Of a stretch of 64,000 nucleotides of DNA, positions 58,440 through 64,000 are shown piece by piece. A model generated the notes under the pieces. The model saw nothing but the letters and a program-made list of their open reading frames with translations, was not told where the DNA came from and did not search any database. The translations under genes were made by a program, and so were the position numbers. Position 1 is the stretch's first letter; the number at the start of each line of letters is the position of its first letter. The stretch spans positions 1-64,000 of the forward strand of contig NZ_FRAS01000024.1 of assembly GCF_900142395.1 (NCBI RefSeq), written 5' to 3'. Origin of the DNA: Hymenobacter psychrotolerans DSM 18569 (GTDB lineage: Bacteria; Bacteroidota; Bacteroidia; Cytophagales; Hymenobacteraceae).

Positions 58440-59126
58440 CTATAGCAGCGTGTTGCCGTCCCAGGTGCCTTCCGCGCTCAGCACCCGGAACCGGGCAAAC
58501 AGCTCCTCGCCGTACCACTCTTCCTGGCGCGTGAGCTTGATAACTTCCCTGTGCTTTTCGCTGCGGTAGGCGTAGTCCTGCATCGCCTGCTGCGACTCCC
58601 AGAGGCTGAACGTAGCCTGCCGCACCACCGGCAGCTCGCCCAGCCCGATGGCTGCCCGTACGCCGGCCGCATCGGCAATGGTGGCGCTGGTGGGGGCTAC
58701 GTAGCGCCAGAAGCGCGGCGTTTTCTGCCACCGGATAGAGGCTCGCGTCAGGACCGCCACCGGGCCCTCGGTGGCGGGTAGCGGAGCCGCGTAATCGAAT
58801 GGATTGGTACCATCCCAGAGGCCGTGCGACTTGAGCGGAGCCAGCCGGGCCGTCCAGATTTCCTGGGTGCGCTGCCGGTACTGCTGCCACAGCGGATGCA
58901 CCCGGAAGAACTCTGCCGCGGCTTCTTCGGAGTCCCAGACCGCCATCAGGCCGTACCGCCGTAGGTTCGGCAAGGCGCCGAAGCCGCCCGCGCCGCTACC
59001 CAGCAGCTTCTGAAACCGCAGGCCGGCCACCTGCTGCAGCGGCCCCTGCGCCGTGCCCATCTGGGCGAAACCCCAGCGCCGCTGGTTGGGCAGGAGCGTG
59101 ATGATGGAAAGCGTGGTAAGAGGCAA
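58440..59126 (-). CDS. crtA: CrtA-like carotenoid monooxygenase
   Basis: 228 residues. The sequence has the spheroidene monooxygenase pattern: LLGSGAGGFGALPNLRRYGL near the N terminus, MAVWDSEEAAAEFFRVHPLW, LKSHGLWDGTNPFDY in the middle, FSLWESQQAMQDYAYRSEKH and EEWYGEELFARF near the end. Members are haem-dependent enzymes that introduce keto or hydroxy groups into carotenoids; Hymenobacter species make red 2'-hydroxyflexixanthin-type pigments. No other pigment genes are nearby, so the substrate cannot be stated. Confidence 0.78.
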   Translation of the reverse strand: MPLTTLSIITLLPNQRRWGFAQMGTAQGPLQQVAGLRFQKLLGSGAGGFGALPNLRRYGLMAVWDSEEAAAEFFRVHPLWQQYRQRTQEIWTARLAPLKSHGLWDGTNPFDYAAPLPATEGPVAVLTRASIRWQKTPRFWRYVAPTSATIADAAGVRAAIGLGELPVVRQATFSLWESQQAMQDYAYRSEKHREVIKLTRQEEWYGEELFARFRVLSAEGTWDGNTLL

Positions 59127-59204
59127 AGCAGGGAAATTACGGAAGCAGAAAAGCAGGTGCGGCAGCAGGAGGGACGCCGGCAGCCCGATACCAAAGCAAC
59201 AAAA

Positions 59205-59230
59205 AAGGGCCGGAACTGCTTCCGGCCCTT
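59205..59230. terminator. Bidirectional terminator
   Basis: AAGGGCCGGAA pairs with TTCCGGCCCTT around a 4-nt loop. It lies downstream of the leftward stress-protein gene (stop at 59254). Confidence 0.8.
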
Positions 59231-59253
59231 CTTAAAAAGTGAGCAGCAAAGCG

Positions 59254-59766
59254 CTACTTCACGTTGACTTTGGCGTGTTCGTTTACGTCGTCGGAGGTGG
59301 CCCGCTCGCCGGTGGCCAGGGCTTTCACGTAGGCGGCGGCCTGCGTCAGCATGCTGCTGGGGGTGTCCCAGTACTCGCCCTTGTCGATTTCTACCTTTAG
59401 GATCATGATGTTGGGGTCATCTTTGCCTTTGGCAAACCAAGCCCGCATCGGCTCACTCCAGAGCTTGTCGATTTCGGCCTGGTCGCGGTAGGCGTTGGCC
59501 CGGCCCGATACGGACACGTACAGGTTGTCTTCGGGCTTGCCGTAGCTCAGGTTGACGTGGCTGTCTTTTTTCAGCTCGTACACTTTCGCCGAATCCTTGT
59601 CGGTCAGGAAAACCAGGGCGCTGCTGCCGTCGGGCTTCTGCGTGTACATAGGGCGGCTGCGCAGGCTGCCATCTTCGTCCTGAGTTGTGAGCATGGCAAT
59701 GCGCACATCCTTGATTTTATCGAGCAGCTTGGACAGGTCGTTGGTGACGGGTGACGTATCAGACAT
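59254..59766 (-). CDS. Pyridoxamine-oxidase-fold general stress protein
   Basis: 170 residues starting MSDTSPVTNDLSKLLDKIKD. It matches the general stress protein 26/PNPOx-like flavin-binding group: RIAMLTTQDEDGSLRSRPMY, ALVFLTDKDSAKVYELKKDS, VNLSYGKPEDNLYVSVSGRA. Members bind FMN or FAD and are induced by stress. No signal peptide; cytoplasmic. Single gene between two intergenic gaps. Confidence 0.88.
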   Translation of the reverse strand: MSDTSPVTNDLSKLLDKIKDVRIAMLTTQDEDGSLRSRPMYTQKPDGSSALVFLTDKDSAKVYELKKDSHVNLSYGKPEDNLYVSVSGRANAYRDQAEIDKLWSEPMRAWFAKGKDDPNIMILKVEIDKGEYWDTPSSMLTQAAAYVKALATGERATSDDVNEHAKVNVK

Positions 59767-59909
59767 GGGTTCAAGTGTTTTGGAAGAACAGAAACAATAG
59801 CGGGCCGCCGGACTTACCGAAAGCCTAGCAACTGTACGGCCCGGCTGCCCGTCGGGTTGAGCGCCGCCGTTAGGCCGCCGGGCGCAGTTTGCCGTATCTC
59901 CAACCGCTC

Positions 59910-60518
59910 ATGAATTTTCTCGCCCATCTGCTGCTGTCCGGCGACCCCGCCACCACGCCCAACTACGCCGACCTTGTGGTCGGCAACTTTGCTGCGGAGG
60001 CCGTGCGCGGCCGGGCCGGGCTGCTGGCCTATCCTGAGGCAGTGCAGCGCGGCATCCGGCTGCACCGCTTCATCGACTCCTTCACCGACACTCACCCCGT
60101 AGTGCGCCGCACCACGGCCCGCCTGCGCGAAGCCGGCCTGGGCAAGTGGGCCGGTGTGGTGTCGGATGTAGGCTACGACCACCTGCTGGCCCGTGATTTT
60201 GCCCGCTACCATCATGCCGCCGAGCCGCTGCCGGCTTTTGCGCAGCGCCACTACGCCCTGCTGCACGCCCGCCGCCACGAGCTGCCGGAGCCGCTGCAAC
60301 ATATGCTGCACTATATGCGCCAGGACGACTGGCTCAGCGGCTATGCCCGGCCCGAAGGCCTGGAGCGGGCCTTGCTGGGCCTGAGCCGCCGCGTGCCCGC
60401 CGCTACGGTGCTGCGCGCCGGAGCCGCTGCATTTCTGGCTGAAATAGCGGCCTATGAGGCGGACTTCCGGGAATTCTGGCCGCAGCTGCGGGCGGCCGTA
60501 GCGCCGCTGCACCGCTAA
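59910..60518 (+). CDS. acpH: Acyl carrier protein phosphodiesterase (AcpH-like)
   Basis: 202 residues starting MNFLAHLLLSGDPATTPNYA at ATG 59910. AcpH family residues are visible: the N-terminal FLAHLLLSG, LVVGNFAAEAVRG, GIRLHRFIDSFTDTHPVV with conserved His/Asp, and VVSDVGYDHLLARDF. The enzyme removes 4'-phosphopantetheine from acyl carrier protein. Divergent from the stress-protein gene with 143 nt between starts. Confidence 0.85.
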   Translation: MNFLAHLLLSGDPATTPNYADLVVGNFAAEAVRGRAGLLAYPEAVQRGIRLHRFIDSFTDTHPVVRRTTARLREAGLGKWAGVVSDVGYDHLLARDFARYHHAAEPLPAFAQRHYALLHARRHELPEPLQHMLHYMRQDDWLSGYARPEGLERALLGLSRRVPAATVLRAGAAAFLAEIAAYEADFREFWPQLRAAVAPLHR

Positions 60519-60691
60519 AAACGGACCGTAGCAGTACGCCGGACTGATGTGGGTTGAACTGCCGGGCCAACCTGTAGCGGCGCTGGATCAGGCTTTCAGA
60601 TACGGTTCAGCTTGGTGCAGACGCCCGCACCTGCCTACAGAAAAATCTTCGTGCACTTGATTTGCGGGTCCTTTTCACCCGCTTTCCCTGC

Positions 60692-61112
60692 ATGGACCCA
60701 ACCCCTGCCATTCCGGGCGGCCTTTCGTCGTCGGAAGCGCTGCTCGACGCACTACCCTGGGGGGGGGCTCCTGCTGGATGAACAGCATGTAATCCGCTAC
60801 ATCAACCGGCAGGCGGCCAGCTGGTGCGGACTTGCACCCGACGAACTGCTGAACCAGGCATTGGCCGAAGTACCGCTGCTACCCGCTCTGAGGGCTGCAC
60901 TGCAGCTGCCCGAAGCCACCGGGGCGGCCCCGCACGAAGTGTGGCTGCCGCAGCCGCAGCAGTGGATCAGCCTGCGGACCGAGCCGGCCCCGGGCGGGCA
61001 GCGCCTGGTGTTCTGGGACAACGTGACGGCGCGCAGGCAGGCCGAAGCTGCCCAGCAGCGCGACCATGAGCTGCTGCAGCGCACCATCGACAGTTCCCTG
61101 GATTTGGTGCAG
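60692..61112 (+). pseudogene. PAS-domain histidine kinase, broken remnant
   Basis: The start (MDPTPAIPGGLSSSEALLDA) and a PAS domain (LLLDEQHVIRYINRQAASWC, PQQWISLRTEPAPGGQRLVF) are recognisable, ending LLQRTIDSSLDLVQ, which normally leads into a second PAS or kinase region. Two defects exist: a run of nine G at about 60759-60767 shifts the frame (eight would restore it), and the gene stops at about 61112, where an unrelated leftward gene begins. Either decay after a deletion or an assembly join could explain it. Confidence 0.7.
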
Positions 61113-61823
61113 GAAGCGGAGCACCACCTGCTCCCGCGGCCGCCGCCGGGCTTCTGTTGCCCAGTGCTCCTGCAGCAGGGCGGGGCGGGCGGCAAACTCC
61201 TCCGTCCGCTGTTCCAGGCCCAGGATACGGTCCAGGCGGAAGTTGCGGATGGTCTGGCGCAGCCGGCAGTAGGCTACCAGATGCCAGTGCCGGCTCAGCA
61301 GCAGGCTGATGGGCTCAACGTCGCGGGTAGTAGGCGCCTCATTCTCGGCGGTTTGGTAGCGCAACCGTACCACGCGGCGCATAGCAATAGCCGCTCCGAG
61401 CTGCTGATAGGCCGGCGGGCGGCCAGCCTGGTCGCGGGGGCCGAGAACCTGAATGTGCGGGGCCAGGTGGTCGAGGTGGTCCCGGTCGGGGCGGCGCAGC
61501 ACCGCGCGCACCTTGTCCATGGCTGCCGTGCTGAGCTGGGCCGTGGGCGCGTCCGTCAGGCGGGCGGCCAGCTTTTCGGCCGTGAGCAGGGCGGTAGCTT
61601 CCTCACGGGTAAACATAACGGGCGGCAGCCGGTAGCCCTCGGCCAGCGAGTAGCCCACGCCCGGCTCCCCAAGCAGCGGCACGCCGGCTTCTTCCAGCGT
61701 CCGCAGGTCTCGGTAGATGGTGCGGACACTCACCCTGAACTGCTCTGCCAGGGTAGCTCCGCTCACTTTGCGCCTGGCCTGCAACTGAATAAGGATGGCC
61801 GTGACGCGGTCAAATCGGTTCAT
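60879..61823 (-). pseudogene. WYL-domain transcriptional regulator, C terminus lost
   Basis: The open frame from Met 61823 (MNRFDRVTAILIQLQARRKV) is a YafY-type regulator: HTH_11 domain (SGATLAEQFRVSVRTIYRDL), the start of the WYL domain (YQTAENEAPTTRDVEPISLL, HWHLVAYCRLRQTIRNFRLD) and a stretch to EQVVLRF. After residue ~237 (coordinate ~61113) the reading continues antisense to the PAS remnant and is nonsense to the stop at 60879. About 80-110 residues of the usual C terminus are missing. Confidence 0.72.
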
Positions 61824-61858
61824 GGAGGACAATAAGTAGGAAAGGCCGCGCAATAAAA

Positions 61859-61880
61859 AACGGGGCTGCGAGGCCCCGTT
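61859..61880. terminator. Terminator between slyD and the WYL regulator gene
   Basis: AACGGGGC and GCCCCGTT around 6 nt, preceded by an A-run for the leftward direction. It terminates slyD (stop near 61909). Confidence 0.7.
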
Positions 61881-61908
61881 CTTCATGTAATTAACAAGTT
61901 GGTATGGC

Positions 61909-62424
61909 TTAGTGGTGGTGGCCGCCTTCGCCGTGCACGTGGCCGTGGTCGAGCTCTTCCTGGGTGGCTTCGCGCACATCGGCTACTTTGCCATCAAAGT
62001 GCATCACCATGCCGGCGAGGGGGTGGTTGAAGTCCATTTTTACGGCTTCGTCGCCAATTTCGAGCACTTTGCCCTGCATGTGGTGGCCCTGGTTGTCGGC
62101 CATGGGCAGGAAGTTGCCGACCTGCAGCATTTCGCCGTCAATCTGGCCATCGATTTCGAACACGTTTTTGGGAATGTCCACTACGGCCTGCTGGTCATAC
62201 TCGCCGTAGGCCTGCTTGGGCGTGAGCGAGAAGTTGAACGAGTCGCCGGCCTGCTTGCCATCGAGCTGGCGCTCAAACTCCTCGGGCAGGCCGCTCTGGC
62301 CGAACAAAAACACCATGGGCGCATCGGCCTCAGCCGACTCTACTAATACTTTCTCCTGGTTTTCGTCGGTTACACTCAGGTCGTAGGTGATGGTAACGAC
62401 TTTCTTTTCGCTGATTTGAGCCAT
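61909..62424 (-). CDS. slyD: SlyD-type FKBP peptidyl-prolyl isomerase
   Basis: 171 residues starting MAQISEKKVVTITYDLSVTD. The FKBP core with the inserted chaperone flap is visible: FLFGQSGLPEEFERQLDGKQ, SFNFSLTPKQAYGEYDQQAV, ADNQGHHMQGKVLEIGDEAV, NHPLAGMVMHFDGKVADVRE. The C-terminal His-rich tail (DHGHVHGEGGHHH) is a nickel/zinc-binding feature of SlyD. It assists folding and metal delivery in the cytoplasm. Confidence 0.93.
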   Translation of the reverse strand: MAQISEKKVVTITYDLSVTDENQEKVLVESAEADAPMVFLFGQSGLPEEFERQLDGKQAGDSFNFSLTPKQAYGEYDQQAVVDIPKNVFEIDGQIDGEMLQVGNFLPMADNQGHHMQGKVLEIGDEAVKMDFNHPLAGMVMHFDGKVADVREATQEELDHGHVHGEGGHHH

Positions 62425-62657
62425 ACTGCAAGGGGACGGGTACGTCCGGGGATGGTTGGGGGAAGGATTTAGAACGGCTAGTTACGGAAATGGACCGTAA
62501 AAATGAGCTTACGGATTCCATTCATACTGCAACCCGGCAGCGGGAGTTGTGGCTGCGCACTATTTTGGCCGCCGCCCCCAATGCGGAGGAGTGAGCGTTG
62601 CGTGCGTTACCTTCGACCACTTAACCGATGGCCTGGGCGCTACTTATCTTTTCTGTT

Positions 62658-63209
62658 ATGAGGAATATACTGCCTGTGCTACTGGCAGGCGTGAGCTTGC
62701 TGGCGGGTTGCGACTCTGATTTGGATACTACGGCTACCAACCGGCCGGCTATGACGCCCGCTACTTCCGGCAGTGCACCTGCTACCGATTCGGGTTCTAC
62801 CAGCCACGGTGTAAGTCGGGACGTACAAATTCCGCTGAGCTCATACCAGCCAGTGCGGCTACGGAACGTGGCGACAGCTACCGGCCGTTATGCTGCCGTG
62901 GTGCCCTGCCCGCGCGATACGGCCGGGGAGATAAGCCTGCAAATTGTGCTTCAGACGCAGCGGCATACCCTCGAGGCGCTTACGCTACTCTACGCGGGCA
63001 CTAATGCAACACGAAAGCTCAATCAACTGGGCAATGGCGTAGGCTACTACCATCCGGCAACCCAGCGGTATTACTTCAGCGTGGCCTACCAAACAATTTC
63101 GGAACTGCCTGGCAATAGGCGTTTCAGCAGTGAGCCGTACGAAATCAATGGCTGGATTTCTACCGACACGAACACCGCCGGCGTATTGCCCACGCGTCTC
63201 GCGCGCTAA
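62658..63209 (+). CDS. Hypothetical lipoprotein
   Basis: 183 residues from ATG 62658 (MRNILPVLLAGVSLLAGCDS); the lipobox LLAGC places the lipid on Cys18. A Thr/Ser/Pro-rich linker follows, then a strand-rich domain (VQIPLSSYQPVRLRNVATAT, TLEALTLLYAGTNATRKLNQ). No family recognised. A -7-like box TACCTTCG is at 62608-62615. Convergent with the isoaspartyl peptidase gene. Confidence 0.8.
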   Translation: MRNILPVLLAGVSLLAGCDSDLDTTATNRPAMTPATSGSAPATDSGSTSHGVSRDVQIPLSSYQPVRLRNVATATGRYAAVVPCPRDTAGEISLQIVLQTQRHTLEALTLLYAGTNATRKLNQLGNGVGYYHPATQRYYFSVAYQTISELPGNRRFSSEPYEINGWISTDTNTAGVLPTRLAR

Positions 63210-63234
63210 GAATACCTGAGGGGTAAAGGGCCGG

Positions 63235-63978
63235 CTAAGTACGGTTGTCCAGCTCCTCACGCCACACAGCCACGAAGGGCTCTTCCTCGCCTACGCGGTA
63301 AGCGCGGCGCATCACGTTGGTGTTGGTTTCGAGTGCCACGTTACCGTCTTTGTCAATGCCAATCAGGCCTTTGTCGCCCTGCAGGTCTTCGTTGCGGAGC
63401 GCAATGGCCGCCCGGCAGGCTTCGGCAATGGGCAGGCCTTTGTACTTCACAAGCGCATACACCTCGTGGGCCAGCGCGCCGCGCATAATTACCTCACCGT
63501 CGCCGGTGGCCGAAACGGCACAGGCCTCATTGCTGGCGTAGGAGCCGCCCCCGAGAATCGGACTGTCGCCGACGCGGCCCTTCAGCTGCCCCTCGATGCC
63601 GCCGGTGCTGGTGGCCACGGCCAGGTTGCCGTCCTGGTCGAGGGCGACGGCGCCCACCGTGTCTTTCTGGGGCACTTTCTCTTCTTCCTGAATGATTTCC
63701 AGCCACTCCTGGCGGGCTTTTTCGGTTTCGAAATAGTGGACGGCTTCCATCTGCAGGCCGTGCTGCAGCGCAAACTCGATGGCCCCTTCGCCGGACAGAA
63801 ACACATGCTCGCACTTCTCCAGCACGGTGCGGGCCAGGCTGATGGGGTTTTTGGTGTAGCGCACGGCGTCGACCGCGCCGGCTTTCAGGGTGCGGCCGTC
63901 CATGATGGAGGCATCCATTTCCACTTCGCCCTGCTTATTAAGGCTGCTGCCGCGGCCGGCGTTGAAATGCCCGTTGTC
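63235..63978 (-). pseudogene. Isoaspartyl peptidase/L-asparaginase, 5' end cut at window edge
   Basis: The Ntn-hydrolase is recognisable from DNGHFNAGRGSSLN, MDASIMDGRTLKAGAVDAV and the autocleavage site KDTVGAVALDQDGNLAVATS (Thr nucleophile), with the beta-subunit motif GDSPILGGGSYASNEACAVS. The frame can be read back to 63978 (the first internal ATG is at 63924), then meets a stop (TAA) immediately upstream, inside sequence that resembles an IS terminus. About 80-90 N-terminal residues are absent, so the gene looks interrupted. Confidence 0.75.
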
Positions 63979-64000
63979 TTAGAAGCTGTTTAAGTTAGCT
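63979..64000. mobile_element. Probable IS end (partial, window edge)
   Basis: TTAGAAGCTGTTTAAGTTAGCT breaks the peptidase reading frame. Short AT-rich ends of this kind (AAGCTGTTTAA) are seen at IS5/IS4-type element termini in Bacteroidota. Only 22 bases are visible, so the identification is tentative. Confidence 0.4.

Noticed and set aside
1..64000. tRNA or rRNA genes
   Set aside because: No cloverleaf-like or rRNA sequence was recognised on either strand, although a covariance search could not be run.

Overview
The window looks like a high-GC member of the Bacteroidota, most likely Hymenobacter or a close Cytophagales relative. This is inferred from: promoters of the Bacteroidota type (TAnnTTTG at -7); a secreted protein with a type IX secretion (T9SS) C-terminal sorting domain; SprB-like repeats inside a phage tail protein; a CrtA-type carotenoid monooxygenase; a 57-residue DUF6728-like membrane peptide; a long IspG; and dispersed GTCATGCTGAGC repeats. 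No tRNA, rRNA or CRISPR array was seen.

Region 1 (1-7.2 kb) is a low-GC accessory islet. An IS3-family element (1-1250) has cut through an Eco57I-like N6-adenine methylase gene, leaving only its 3' part. Behind it, in one operon, lie a protein with two GHKL ATPase modules (Hsp90/MutL-like at the N terminus, histidine-kinase-like at the C terminus), a protein with a degenerate response-regulator receiver domain, and an unknown 252-residue protein. This looks like a damaged, possibly undescribed, methylation-linked defence or signalling module. An 82-bp perfect loopless palindrome closes it.

Region 2 (7.2-42.6 kb) is a tailed-phage prophage. It has a leftward XRE-type repressor with an operator palindrome, a run of small early genes, a replication-initiator-like gene carrying a DnaA box, and then rightward structural genes: tail-fibre-like protein, S49 protease with nested scaffold, capsid, ParB-methyltransferase, small and large terminase, portal, holin, GH19 endolysin, spanin-like lipoprotein, tail and tape measure. 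Five near-identical promoters (TTTTT[GC], exactly 17 nt, CAG[TC]TTTG) divide the structural and right-hand part into units. Several follow a terminator directly, and three place the ATG only 4 nt after the -7 box, which predicts leaderless mRNAs. The right end holds a leftward T9SS-type FG-GAP/VCBS repeat protein (probable lysogenic cargo), an IS5-family element, a small serine recombinase and a small secreted protein under the phage-type promoter. No tyrosine integrase or Mu-type transposase is present.

Region 3 (42.6-64 kb) is chromosomal: BLUF photoreceptor, quinone oxidoreductase, two thioredoxin-fold exported proteins, ispG, acyl-CoA ligase, leuS, crtA-like gene, pyridoxamine-oxidase-fold stress protein, ACP phosphodiesterase, slyD and an isoaspartyl peptidase. 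Irregularities include an orphan AT-rich DUF4062-like gene after ispG, a palindromic in-frame insertion in leuS, a tail-to-tail fusion of two truncated genes (PAS kinase and WYL regulator, the former also with a G9 frameshift), and an isoaspartyl peptidase gene cut at the right edge by what looks like another IS end.
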